Shown here in pieces: positions 46,115-54,124 of a stretch of 64,000 nucleotides of DNA. The translations under genes were made by a program, and so were the position numbers. Each line of letters starts with the position of its first letter. The first letter of the stretch is position 1. The notes beneath the pieces were generated by a model. The model did not search any database. It was not told the DNA's origin and saw nothing but the letters and a program-made list of their open reading frames with translations. Origin of the DNA: Pseudomonas sp. HOU2 (lineage in GTDB: Bacteria; Pseudomonadota; Gammaproteobacteria; Pseudomonadales; Pseudomonadaceae); assembly GCF_040729435.1 (NCBI RefSeq), contig NZ_CP160398.1:4631001-4695000 (forward strand), given 5' to 3'.

Positions 46115-47275
46115 ATGGATTATCCAAAAAGCGTTCCCAGCGTCGGGCTGGTGAACGGCAAGTTCGTCAATGAAGACGCCGTCGCCGGCCTGCCCGGATC
46201 GCTGATCCCGGCAACCTGGGGCAACAGCGTCACCGATGAACTGTTGAATGTCGTCAAATCTGCGGGTCTTGAACCCAGCGAAACCGATGCCACGCAACTG
46301 TTGCAGGCGCTGAAAAAAATCAGTCAGGCCGGTGAAGACAAGCATGCTGCAGACATCGGGGCGGCCAATCTGTACATGGCCAATTACGTGCCCGCCATCG
46401 CTACATTGAAGGACGGTCTGGCGTTGCGCTTTACCGCTGGCAATGCCAATACCGGGGCGAGTACGTTTGCGCCGAACGGGTTGCTGCCCAAGCCGCTGGT
46501 GAGTCTGGCGCTGAGTGCGTTGCGACCTGCCGAGGTTGTCGCCGGCAGTGTGTGTTCGGTGGTGTACAGCGCGGCGCTGGACAGTTGGGTACTGGTGTAT
46601 GCCAGCGGTGGCGGTGCGGCGAGTGGACGGTTATTGGGAGTGAAGACGTTTACCTCGTCCGGTACATATGTGCCGACGGTGGGGATGAAGAATGTGTTGG
46701 TGAAAATTGTCGGCGGAGGTGGCGGGAGCGCAGGGATTGCCGCGACGAATGCCAGTCAGATCACCGTCTCGGGAGGTGGCGCTTCAGGCAGTTATGCTGA
46801 AGCCTGGATCCCTTCCTCAAGTGTCGGCGCTAGCCAGATCGTGACAGTGGGCGCAGCAGGTGCTGGCGGCGCAATCGGTGCTAGTGCAGGGCCCGGTGGA
46901 ACGAGTTCAATCGGATCCTTGGTCTCCGCACCAGGTGGTGGCGGCGCACCAAACGTCGGTGTGATTGGACTTGCTGATTTTGGCTTGTTTGTCGGTGGTT
47001 TCCCCAGCACTGCGGCCACTGGCGCAAATATTGTCAGCAGCGCAGGGGCTGCGGGCAGTCCCGGAATCAACGTCAACGGTTCGATTCTTGCCGGGCATGG
47101 AGCGCTTTCACCCTTGGGCGCGGGCGGATTTGGCAGCAGCGTTGCGGCAGCTGTGGCTGCACCCGGCTCGGGTTATGGTTCCGGCGCGGGCGGCATCGCC
47201 AATGCCATGAATCAACCGGGCAGACCCGGCGGTGCCGGAGCCCGTGGCGTTGTGATCATCTACGAGTACGCCTGA
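46115..47275 (+). CDS. Module 2 tail fibre 6 (glycine-rich tip)
   Basis: The 386-residue protein has the shared N-terminal domain (DYPKSVPSVGLVNGKFVNED, PGSLIPATWGNSVTDELLNV), a middle domain not found in the others (LKDGLALRFTAGNANTGAST), and a long glycine/alanine/serine-rich C-terminal domain beginning near residue 180 (LLGVKTFTSSGTYVPTVGMK) and closing with GARGVVIIYEYA. The tip resembles that of fibre 4. The start follows TCAGGGAAATTGAA, and the stop overlaps the next ATG. Confidence 0.9.
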   Translation: MDYPKSVPSVGLVNGKFVNEDAVAGLPGSLIPATWGNSVTDELLNVVKSAGLEPSETDATQLLQALKKISQAGEDKHAADIGAANLYMANYVPAIATLKDGLALRFTAGNANTGASTFAPNGLLPKPLVSLALSALRPAEVVAGSVCSVVYSAALDSWVLVYASGGGAASGRLLGVKTFTSSGTYVPTVGMKNVLVKIVGGGGGSAGIAATNASQITVSGGGASGSYAEAWIPSSSVGASQIVTVGAAGAGGAIGASAGPGGTSSIGSLVSAPGGGGAPNVGVIGLADFGLFVGGFPSTAATGANIVSSAGAAGSPGINVNGSILAGHGALSPLGAGGFGSSVAAAVAAPGSGYGSGAGGIANAMNQPGRPGGAGARGVVIIYEYA

Positions 47276-47529
47276 TGAAAACCTACGCACGCATCGTCAA
47301 CAACACCGTAGTCGAACTGTTCTCGACTGACGGCAACATGGCCGAGATGTTCCACCCGGATCTGATCTGGGTCGATATCACCGACATTACTCCGCTACCG
47401 CAAATTGACTGGAGCGCCAACTTCGGCACTCTCGGCTGGGTGTTCACGGCCCCCGAAGTCGCGGCACCGTACAACACCCTGACAACTCTGGCAAAAAAAT
47501 GGCTGGGGGGCGTTGTCCGTCAACCATGA
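47275..47529 (+). CDS. Fibre 6 partner, short chaperone-like protein
   Basis: The 84-residue protein begins MKTYARIVNNTVVELFSTDG, clearly similar to the N-terminal domain of chaperone 4 (MARYARVENGVVVELIDTGD), but it lacks the C-terminal APC-type domain and ends in TLAKKWLGGVVRQP. It may be a natural short form or a truncated chaperone. The TGATG overlap shows it is translated with fibre 6. Confidence 0.78.
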   Translation: MKTYARIVNNTVVELFSTDGNMAEMFHPDLIWVDITDITPLPQIDWSANFGTLGWVFTAPEVAAPYNTLTTLAKKWLGGVVRQP

Positions 47530-47562
47530 TTCAATCGGAGCATCCAGGGAGGATTACGCATT

Positions 47563-48129
47563 ATGCAAATAACCGAAGACAACCTTAAAATCATCATGCC
47601 CAACGCCCGCAGCCAAGCGGGCGTTTTTGTTTCTGCACTGAACAACGCAATGACTCGGCGCCATATCGACTCGCCAAAACGCATCGCTGCGTTCCTGGCG
47701 CAAGTCGGTCATGAGTCGGGGCAGTTGCAGTACGTGCGTGAACTGGGCAACAACCAGTACCTGAGCAAATACGACACCGGCACGCTGGCGCTGCGTCTGG
47801 GCAATACGCCCGAGGCCGACGGCGACGGGCAGAAGTACCGCGGTCGCGGGCTGATCCAGATTACCGGGCGCAGCAACTATCGTCAGTGCAGCCTTGGCCT
47901 GTTCGGCGATGAGCGTCTGCTGTCCTTGCCGGAGTTGCTCGAGCAGCCGCAATGGGCGGCCGAATCCGCTGCGTGGTTCTGGGAACAGAACGGCCTGAAC
48001 GATCTGGCTGATCGCGACCAGTTCAACAGCATCACCCGCCGAATCAACGGTGGGTTGAATGGCTTGCAGGATCGGCTGGATATCTGGGCGCGGGCGAGGG
48101 CGGTGTTATGTCCATCTCCTGGCGCCTGA
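47563..48129 (+). CDS. Endolysin, glycoside hydrolase family 19
   Basis: The 188-residue protein cuts peptidoglycan to release the particles. It shows chitinase-class I/GH19 motifs: IAAFLAQVGHESGQLQYVRE with the catalytic His-Glu (near residue 50), YRGRGLIQITGRSNYRQCS near residue 89, and the C-terminal NSITRRINGGLNGLQDRLDI. There is no signal peptide, so export depends on the holin at 11587. The Rz gene overlaps its 3' end by 22 bases. Confidence 0.93.
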   Translation: MQITEDNLKIIMPNARSQAGVFVSALNNAMTRRHIDSPKRIAAFLAQVGHESGQLQYVRELGNNQYLSKYDTGTLALRLGNTPEADGDGQKYRGRGLIQITGRSNYRQCSLGLFGDERLLSLPELLEQPQWAAESAAWFWEQNGLNDLADRDQFNSITRRINGGLNGLQDRLDIWARARAVLCPSPGA

Positions 48130-48626
48130 TCAGCATTTTGTTGCTGGCTGCGGCAGCCGCCGCGCTGGCCTGGCAGTTTCAGGACTGGCGTTACGGGCGG
48201 CAACTGGCCGAGCAGGCCCGGCTGCACGCCGACACCCTCAATCAACTGACTTCGGCCGCCGCCACCGCGCAGCAGGCCGAGCAGGACAAACGTCTGGCGC
48301 TGGAGCAACGGCTCGCGACCAGTGAACAGACCCACTATCGAGCACTCAGTGATGCCCAACGTGATCAGGATCGCCTGCGCGATCGTCTTGCCACTGCTGA
48401 TCTGCGCCTGTCAGTCCTCATCGACGCCGGCGATGCTGCCCAAGGCTGCGGGGTGCCAGCCACCGCCGGCGCCGGCGGCGTGGATCATGCAGCCGTACGC
48501 GCCCGACTTGACCCGGCGCATGCTCAACGAGTTATCGCCATCACCGACACCGGCGACCGCGGACTGATTGCCCTGCAGGCCTGTCAGGCCTATGTCAGAG
48601 CGCTGGCGCCCGAACATTTTGAATGA
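48108..48626 (+). CDS. Inner-membrane spanin, Rz-like
   Basis: The 172-residue protein starts with one N-terminal membrane anchor (ISILLLAAAAAALAWQF) followed by a long periplasmic helical domain rich in Gln, Ala and Arg (residues 35-105), the architecture of Rz i-spanins. It overlaps the endolysin upstream and contains a nested Rz1-like lipoprotein gene in the +1 frame. The pair should fuse inner and outer membranes at the last step of lysis. Confidence 0.86.
   Translation: MSISWRLISILLLAAAAAALAWQFQDWRYGRQLAEQARLHADTLNQLTSAAATAQQAEQDKRLALEQRLATSEQTHYRALSDAQRDQDRLRDRLATADLRLSVLIDAGDAAQGCGVPATAGAGGVDHAAVRARLDPAHAQRVIAITDTGDRGLIALQACQAYVRALAPEHFE
48352..48567 (+). CDS. Outer-membrane spanin, Rz1-like lipoprotein nested in Rz
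   Basis: A 71-residue frame lies wholly inside the Rz gene. It begins MPNVIRIACAIVLPLLICAC, a short signal peptide with a lipobox ending ICAC near residue 20. The mature part is small and proline-rich (GCQPPPAPAAW). Nested Rz1 genes of this kind are common in phages. An in-frame ATG at 48322 is also present. Confidence 0.82.
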   Translation: MPNVIRIACAIVLPLLICACQSSSTPAMLPKAAGCQPPPAPAAWIMQPYAPDLTRRMLNELSPSPTPATAD

Positions 48627-48694
48627 GTCTGTGTATTGAAAGCGCAACCGGGTCGTGTACGGTGGTAGTCATTCCACCCGATCCGGAGCGCACC

Positions 48695-49195
48695 GTGAAA
48701 GAGATCACTCAACTGGCTGCCGAGCTTGGCCGACGTTTGCAGTTGCTCAACGCCCACGTCACCACGGCCGAGTCCTGTACCGGTGGCGGGATTGCTGAGG
48801 CAATCACGCGGATTCCCGGGAGCTCAGCGTGGTTCGAGGCCGGTTACGTGACCTACTCCAACCGGCAGAAGACTAAGCAACTGAATGTGCCCGCCGAATT
48901 GTTCGGCACGGTGGGTGCGGTCAGTCGCGAAGTCGTCGAGTCGATGGTGCGGGGGGCGCAGAAGCACAGCCTGGCGCGGTTTGCCGTGGCAGTCAGTGGC
49001 GTGGCCGGGCCCGACGGCGGTACACCGAACAAACCGGTGGGCACCGTATGGCTGGCCTGGGGAGTGGGCGATGCGGTTTCCAGCGAGGTTCAGCACTTCC
49101 CCGGCAACCGCGACGAGGTGCGCCGACAAACGGTGAAGGCCGCGCTAGAGGGGCTGTTGCGACTAGCGGCACGAGAAATCGAAAATCAGGGGTAG
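48695..49195 (+). CDS. cinA: CinA-family nicotinamide-nucleotide amidohydrolase
   Basis: The 166-residue protein corresponds to the C-terminal domain of CinA (PncC), which hydrolyses nicotinamide mononucleotide. Motifs are [20 protein letters not shown] near residue 25, [15 protein letters not shown] and [20 protein letters not shown]. The GTG at 48695 is chosen because it gives the family length and follows GATCCGGAGCG; an earlier in-frame ATG at 48623 overlaps the spanin gene. It marks the right border of the tailocin locus, and no terminator separates it from that locus. Confidence 0.93.
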   Translation: MKEITQLAAELGRRLQLLNAHVTTAESCTGGGIAEAITRIPGSSAWFEAGYVTYSNRQKTKQLNVPAELFGTVGAVSREVVESMVRGAQKHSLARFAVAVSGVAGPDGGTPNKPVGTVWLAWGVGDAVSSEVQHFPGNRDEVRRQTVKAALEGLLRLAAREIENQG

Positions 49196-49222
49196 GCGAT
49201 CCGCGAACGCTGTGGAATAATA

Positions 49223-49238
49223 CTGGCTACTTATACAG
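49223..49238 (+). promoter_or_regulatory. LexA (SOS) box of recA
   Basis: CTGGCTACTTATACAG is a 16-base match to the CTGT-N8-ACAG consensus with one mismatch, 40 bases before the recA start and within the cinA-recA gap. Confidence 0.82.
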
Positions 49239-49278
49239 GTGTTGGCCGTCAGGCCTTATTGATTACGTGAGGACTTTA

Positions 49279-50337
49279 ATGGACGACAACAAGAAGAAAG
49301 CCTTGGCTGCGGCCCTGGGTCAGATCGAACGTCAATTCGGCAAGGGTGCCGTAATGCGTATGGGCGATCAGGACCGTCAGGCGATCCCGGCCATTTCCAC
49401 CGGCTCTCTGGGTCTGGACATCGCACTCGGCATCGGCGGTCTGCCAAAAGGCCGTATCGTTGAAATCTACGGTCCTGAATCTTCCGGTAAAACCACACTG
49501 ACACTGTCCGTGATCGCCCAGGCGCAAAAAGCCGGCGCGACCTGCGCTTTCGTCGACGCCGAACACGCCCTCGACCCTGAGTATGCTGGCAAACTCGGCG
49601 TCAACGTCGACGACCTGCTGGTTTCCCAGCCGGACACTGGCGAACAGGCACTGGAAATCACCGACATGCTGGTGCGCTCCAACGCCGTTGACGTGATCAT
49701 CGTCGACTCCGTAGCCGCTCTGGTACCGAAGGCTGAAATCGAAGGCGAAATGGGTGACATGCACGTGGGCCTGCAAGCCCGTCTGATGTCCCAGGCGCTG
49801 CGTAAAATCACCGGTAACATCAAGAACGCCAACTGCCTGGTGATCTTCATCAACCAGATCCGCATGAAGATCGGCGTGATGTTCGGCAGCCCGGAAACCA
49901 CCACCGGTGGTAACGCGCTGAAGTTCTACGCCTCGGTCCGTCTCGACATCCGCCGTACCGGCGCGGTGAAGGAAGGCGACGAAGTGGTCGGCAGCGAAAC
50001 CCGGGTCAAGGTTGTGAAGAACAAGGTGGCTTCGCCGTTCCGTCAGGCCGAGTTCCAGATTCTTTACGGCAAGGGCATCTACCTCAATGGCGAGATGATC
50101 GACCTGGGCGTGCTGCACGGCTTCGTCGAGAAATCCGGCGCCTGGTACGCCTATGAAGGCACCAAGATCGGTCAGGGCAAGGCCAACTCGGCCAAGTTCC
50201 TGGCAGACAACCCGGAAGTCGCTGCCAAGCTCGAGAAGCAGCTGCGTGACAAACTGCTGTCGCCAGCGGTGATCGCGGACTCCAAGGCCTCTGCGGTCAA
50301 AGAGACCGAAGACGACCTGGCTGACGCTGATATCTGA
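49279..50337 (+). CDS. recA: Recombinase RecA
   Basis: The 352-residue RecA mediates homologous recombination and activates self-cleavage of LexA-type repressors. Walker [21 protein letters not shown] begins near residue 67, and [20 protein letters not shown] and [13 protein letters not shown] (L2-side) follow. The C-terminal tail is acidic ([11 protein letters not shown]). The start follows GTGAGGACTTTA. It sits 30 kb or more from the tailocin repressor whose inactivation it should trigger. Confidence 0.98.
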   Translation: MDDNKKKALAAALGQIERQFGKGAVMRMGDQDRQAIPAISTGSLGLDIALGIGGLPKGRIVEIYGPESSGKTTLTLSVIAQAQKAGATCAFVDAEHALDPEYAGKLGVNVDDLLVSQPDTGEQALEITDMLVRSNAVDVIIVDSVAALVPKAEIEGEMGDMHVGLQARLMSQALRKITGNIKNANCLVIFINQIRMKIGVMFGSPETTTGGNALKFYASVRLDIRRTGAVKEGDEVVGSETRVKVVKNKVASPFRQAEFQILYGKGIYLNGEMIDLGVLHGFVEKSGAWYAYEGTKIGQGKANSAKFLADNPEVAAKLEKQLRDKLLSPAVIADSKASAVKETEDDLADADI

Positions 50338-50345
50338 TAACCGCG

Positions 50346-50816
50346 ATGACCACCGCCGTACTCGATACCCTCGTCGCGGTGCGGCGAACCGCCATGGACC
50401 TGCTCGCTCGACGCGAGCACGGTCGAGTCGAGCTGACGCGTAAACTGCGTCAGCGCGGCGCCGAGGCGGAAATGATCGAAACAGCCCTCGACCGGTTGAC
50501 GGAAGAGGGGCTGCTTTCCGAAGCCCGTTACCTTGAAAGCTTTGTTTCCTACCGTGCCCGTTCCGGTTACGGCCCTTTGCGTATTCGTGAAGAGTTGGGC
50601 CAGCGTGGTTTGCAACGCGCCGATATCGAACTCGCCCTGCGTGAAAGCGGTATCGACTGGCAGGAGCAGCTTCGGGAGACGTGGCAGCGCAAGTTCTCCG
50701 GGCATTTGCCGATTGATGCCAAGGAACGCGCCAAACAAGGCCGCTTTCTAGCCTATCGGGGCTTTTCGATGGAGATGATCAACCGCTTGTTCAGCGGCAG
50801 AGGGATGGACGATTAA
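50346..50816 (+). CDS. recX: Regulatory protein RecX
   Basis: The 156-residue RecX is a modulator of RecA filaments. It shows three repeats of the RecX type: [40 protein letters not shown] with [20 protein letters not shown], and [20 protein letters not shown]. It is located 8 bases after the recA stop, as in other Pseudomonas, and ends in a bidirectional terminator. Confidence 0.96.
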   Translation: MTTAVLDTLVAVRRTAMDLLARREHGRVELTRKLRQRGAEAEMIETALDRLTEEGLLSEARYLESFVSYRARSGYGPLRIREELGQRGLQRADIELALRESGIDWQEQLRETWQRKFSGHLPIDAKERAKQGRFLAYRGFSMEMINRLFSGRGMDD

Positions 50817-50828
50817 GTCGGTTGAACA

Positions 50829-50868
50829 AAAACGGCCCGCTATGAAAATAGCGGGCCGTTTTTTTTTG
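50829..50868. terminator. Bidirectional terminator between recX and the LOG gene
   Basis: AAAAACGGCCCGCTAT-gaaa-ATAGCGGGCCGTTTTT is a 16-base stem with T-runs on both strands, serving the convergent genes on each side. Confidence 0.95.
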
Positions 50869-50871
50869 CCT

Positions 50872-51990
50872 TCAGATTACCTTTGATGGCTCACGGGCAC
50901 GTTGAGTGGTCTGCGGTTTGCTGTGAGCCCAGTTTTCCGGGAGGTTGATGTAATCCACCAGTTCCCTGAGTCGGCCATGGTTCCGGGCATTGAACGCGAA
51001 GGCCAGCCGCACCAGATGGCTATACTGCGCTTCGTCGTGTTCCTCGCCGCTGTAGGCGTGTTGATGGAACTGGTCGCTCAGGCACAGATCGGCAAAGGCT
51101 TGCTGCATATGTTCCAGTGCCTGCTCGCTGAGCTTGTGATGCATACGAATCACGAACTGACGCTTGAGCCAGCGGCTGGAGTGGAAGTTGCTGTAGAACT
51201 GGTTGATCTGCTGCACCGCCTCGTCGACGCTGTAGACCAGTCGCATCAGTTGCAGGTCGGTGGGCAGGATGTAGTGGTTTTCTTCGAGCTGCTGACGAAT
51301 GAAATCCAGGGCGCCTTGCCAGAACGTTCCCCCCGGTACATCCAGCAACACCACGGGCACCAACGGACTTTTACCGGTCTGGATCAGTGTCAGCACTTCC
51401 AGTGCTTCGTCCAGGGTGCCGAACCCGCCAGGGCACAGCACCAGCGCATCGGCTTCCTTGACGAAGAACAGTTTGCGGGTGAAGAAGAAATGGAATGGCA
51501 GCAGGTTGCCGGTGCCGTCTACCGTCGGGTTGGCATGTTGCTCGAAGGGCAGGGTGATGTTGAACCCGAGACTGTGATCGCGCCCGGCGCCTTCGTGCGC
51601 GGCAGCCATGATCCCGCCACCCGCACCGGTGATGACCATCATGTCTGATCGGGTCAGGGCCGCGCCGAGTTCACGGGCCATTGCATACAGGGGGTGCTCG
51701 ACCGGCGTGCGCGCCGAGCCGAATACCGTGACTTTGCGTCGTCCCTTGAATTGTTCCAGCACCCGGAACGCCTGCTCCAGTTCGCGCAGGGCTTGCAGGG
51801 TGATCTTGGCGTTCCAGCGGTTGTGATCTTCCTGGGCCATGCGCAGCACGGTCAGGATCATGTCGCGGTAAATCGGCAGGTTCGGGCTGTCGGGAGAAAC
51901 CTGAGTGAGTTGTTCTTCGACCCTGCTGATGAGGTCGGGGAGTTGTTCCTGAAAATGCCGGCTGAGCAGGTCATTCGGTTGGTAAGGCAT
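50872..51990 (-). CDS. LOG family protein (TIGR00730-type nucleotide 5'-monophosphate phosphoribohydrolase)
   Basis: The 372-residue protein has the LOG-family core: KVTVFGSARTPVEHP near residue 85, VITGAGGGIMAAAHEGAGRD, and the substrate motif CPGGFGTLDEALEVLTLIQT near residue 185. Additional N- and C-terminal helical parts make it longer than the simple 190-residue LOG enzymes. Family members cleave ribose 5-phosphate from nucleoside monophosphates, including cytokinin precursors. The substrate here is unknown. Confidence 0.88.
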   Translation of the reverse strand: MPYQPNDLLSRHFQEQLPDLISRVEEQLTQVSPDSPNLPIYRDMILTVLRMAQEDHNRWNAKITLQALRELEQAFRVLEQFKGRRKVTVFGSARTPVEHPLYAMARELGAALTRSDMMVITGAGGGIMAAAHEGAGRDHSLGFNITLPFEQHANPTVDGTGNLLPFHFFFTRKLFFVKEADALVLCPGGFGTLDEALEVLTLIQTGKSPLVPVVLLDVPGGTFWQGALDFIRQQLEENHYILPTDLQLMRLVYSVDEAVQQINQFYSNFHSSRWLKRQFVIRMHHKLSEQALEHMQQAFADLCLSDQFHQHAYSGEEHDEAQYSHLVRLAFAFNARNHGRLRELVDYINLPENWAHSKPQTTQRAREPSKVI

Positions 51991-52342
51991 TCAACGTCTC
52001 CTTCTGCACAGAGCGGTGGCTCTGACGTGCGGCGTCAGTGCCGCGCTGCAAAAACACACACGATCGGCAGTTCCTTTGCTGCCGTGAACAGATGATCGGG
52101 AATACTTTGAATCTAGACCCTTGCACGCAATTGCGCTGACTTCATCATTGCCATGCAGACTCGCTCCAGGCAACCGCTCATTGTTCTTTGCCGCAATGAA
52201 TTCACCGCTCGTCCGAACGTCCACCGTAGAGCAATCGCTCTGATTTACTGACTTACAGGCACCGTACGACAGTTTTGCGACAACGTCTGTACGCAAGGTG
52301 CACGCTTTTCAAGGATTCGCGGGTGGCAAGGAGGCGGGATAG
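51991..52342. other. Intergenic region, no recognised gene
   Basis: These 352 bases lie between two divergent genes. They should hold the promoters of both. I found no gene, terminator or REP element here; a few short inverted repeats are not convincing. Confidence 0.5.
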
Positions 52343-52537
52343 ATGGCCAGAGTGGTTCTGGAGATCGATACGCAGCTGTATCGGATGTTGAAAGCATCGG
52401 CCGAGACCAATCAAGTGAGTCTCGAAGAGGAGTGCTGCCGTCGGCTGGCAGGGGGAGAGCGACGCTCTCGTTATTTGCAGGCCCTGGTGGCCGAATTGCG
52501 CGCCGAGGATGAACAACGGCGCGCCAACACCGGATGA
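52343..52537 (+). CDS. Small Arc/ribbon-helix-helix-like protein
   Basis: The 64-residue protein (MARVVLEIDTQLYRMLKASA, then NQVSLEEECCRRLAGG) has a short beta strand followed by two helices in the pattern of ribbon-helix-helix DNA-binding proteins. The C-terminal 20 residues are charged. It follows AAGGAGGCGGGATAG, a strong ribosome site. No toxin-like partner is adjacent. The fold is inferred from sequence pattern and the target is unknown. Confidence 0.65.
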   Translation: MARVVLEIDTQLYRMLKASAETNQVSLEEECCRRLAGGERRSRYLQALVAELRAEDEQRRANTG

Positions 52538-52963
52538 TTACTTCTTCTTCGCCGGGGCCGCTTTCGGGCAGTCGGAATCCTGGTAGCTGGCCGAACCGAT
52601 GGCCTTGTTGGTTTTATATTCACTGAAGTCGTAACGCATGACCGCGCCTTTGGCCATCAGCTTGCGGTACGACGGGTTATTGCACACCGAAGCACCCAGC
52701 TGGAAATACACCGCTTTTGGATCAGCGCGCATCTTTTCGGCGTGGCTTGCCTGCACGCTCAGGTGGTTGATCAGGGTGATGCCTTCAACGGTGTAGCCCT
52801 GATCGAGAATGTCTTCGTTGATCGCCCGTGGTGTGCCGACGCTGCTTTGTTCAGCGATGTTGCGCAGTTCGCGATTCAGATTCTGCTCTTTCAGGGACGC
52901 AGCCTGTGCGCTGAAGGACAACGCCAATGCGATGGCCGCGGTAGGAACGATAAGGCGCAGCAT
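52538..52963 (-). CDS. Secreted protein, PA3611-like (quorum-sensing-regulated family)
   Basis: The 141-residue protein has an N-terminal signal peptide (LRLIVPTAAIALALSFSAQA) and a mature part with two cysteines (SVCNNPSYRKLMAKGAVMRY and YQDSDCP), ending in a lysine-rich tail. It resembles PA3611 of P. aeruginosa, a periplasmic protein of unknown mechanism. The gene order around PA3603-PA3611 is partly conserved here. In-frame sequence further upstream to 54058 is antisense to the next gene and not part of it. Confidence 0.82.
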   Translation of the reverse strand: MLRLIVPTAAIALALSFSAQAASLKEQNLNRELRNIAEQSSVGTPRAINEDILDQGYTVEGITLINHLSVQASHAEKMRADPKAVYFQLGASVCNNPSYRKLMAKGAVMRYDFSEYKTNKAIGSASYQDSDCPKAAPAKKK

Positions 52964-53152
52964 GAAACTCTCCTGATTCAGTGACTGGTGGTTCGACCAG
53001 CCCCGTGGCTGTGCGTTCAGTGGCGGCGAATTATAGGGGAGCCGGTCTGGACGGTACAGGCTTGTGCCCGTTGCTCTGATAAACTGGCGATCTTTATTGC
53101 CTTGCCGAGTGTTGTTCGTGTCGAGTTTTCCTGCCTCCGGGCGCTGTCTGCA

Positions 53153-53899
53153 ATGAATCACGCCCCCAACGCCGTCGCCCGCCTGCGCGACCAGCGCGAA
53201 GATGAAGGTATCAAGCCGATTCAGGCTCGGGGTTTTCGCTCCGAGCGTTGCCGCGACTGTCGGGTGATCATCAGCCATTGCCTGTGTGCCTGGCGCCCGA
53301 CGGTCGACACCCGTTCCGGTGTGTGCCTGATCATGACCGGCAAGGAAGTGTTCAAGCCGAGCAACACGGGCTGGCTGATCGCCGATGTGGTGCGCGACAA
53401 CCATGCATTCATCTGGTCGCGCACCGAGCCGGACGAACAGATGCTGGCGCTGCTCAACGATCCGCAATGGCAGCCGTATCTGGTGTTTCCGGGCGAATAC
53501 GTCGAGCCGTCGCGGGTAACCAACACCGTCGTACTCGATAGCAGCAAGCGGCCGCTGTTCATTCTGCTGGACGCGACCTGGACCGAGGCGCGCAAGATCT
53601 TCCGCAAGAGTCCGTATTTCGACCGCTTGCCGATTCTCAGCCTGCTGCCCGACAGACTCTCGCGCTATCGCCTGCGCCGTTCCACCCGCAGCGAGCATTT
53701 GTGCACCGCCGAAGTAGCGGCGCTGTGTCTGGAACTGGCAGGCGACAGCGACGCCGCGTCGGCACTGGACGCCTATTTCGATGTATTCAGCCAGCATTAT
53801 CTGGGCGCCAAACAGCAGCTGGAACTCAACGAGTCGACGCCGGCCCATGCCGAGTTGCTGCCCTATATACGAAAGCCGCAAGCGGTGTTGGCCCCATAG
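53153..53899 (+). CDS. DTW-domain protein, tRNA-uridine aminocarboxypropyltransferase-like
   Basis: The 248-residue protein has a cysteine cluster (CRDCRVIISHCLCAW) near residue 39, and the DTW-type motif in FILLDATWTEARKIFRKSPY near residue 140, followed by RYRLRRSTRSEHLCTAEVAA. DTW proteins such as E. coli TapT attach a 3-amino-3-carboxypropyl group to uridine in tRNA. The ATG at 53153 is chosen because the sequence upstream is not conserved in character. It corresponds to PA3606 in P. aeruginosa gene order. Confidence 0.85.
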   Translation: MNHAPNAVARLRDQREDEGIKPIQARGFRSERCRDCRVIISHCLCAWRPTVDTRSGVCLIMTGKEVFKPSNTGWLIADVVRDNHAFIWSRTEPDEQMLALLNDPQWQPYLVFPGEYVEPSRVTNTVVLDSSKRPLFILLDATWTEARKIFRKSPYFDRLPILSLLPDRLSRYRLRRSTRSEHLCTAEVAALCLELAGDSDAASALDAYFDVFSQHYLGAKQQLELNESTPAHAELLPYIRKPQAVLAP

Positions 53900-54124
53900 T
53901 GGCCCATACTTCACCCAGCGGCGGCCGTGCTGCTTGACCACCCCGGCTTCGCTGGGCATGCTTGGCGCCGATTGGGGTGCGGCCAAGGTTTGAAACGCCG
54001 TATTTGCTGTTGATTGGCGTTGAACGTGCCCCTGTGGATATCGCTTCAAAAGCGGCATCTTGAGTTGCTTTGGCCAGACCGGAATGCGCCGCGTCTGCCA
54101 TCAAAAAACAGGATCATTTGAAAA

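Noticed and set aside
28515..47529. Module 2 as an F-type (non-contractile) tailocin
   Set aside because: A clear contractile sheath (29275-30771) and Mu-type baseplate are present.
38482..47529. Invertible fibre shufflon or diversity-generating retroelement
   Set aside because: All fibres are on one strand, and no invertase, reverse transcriptase or template repeat was seen in the window.
11587..48626. Intact prophage
   Set aside because: No terminase, portal, capsid, integrase or replication genes; only tail, lysis and regulation are present, so it is a bacteriocin locus.
48623..48694. Longer CinA start overlapping the spanin gene
   Set aside because: Added residues have no similarity to the family; the GTG at 48695 gives the usual length.
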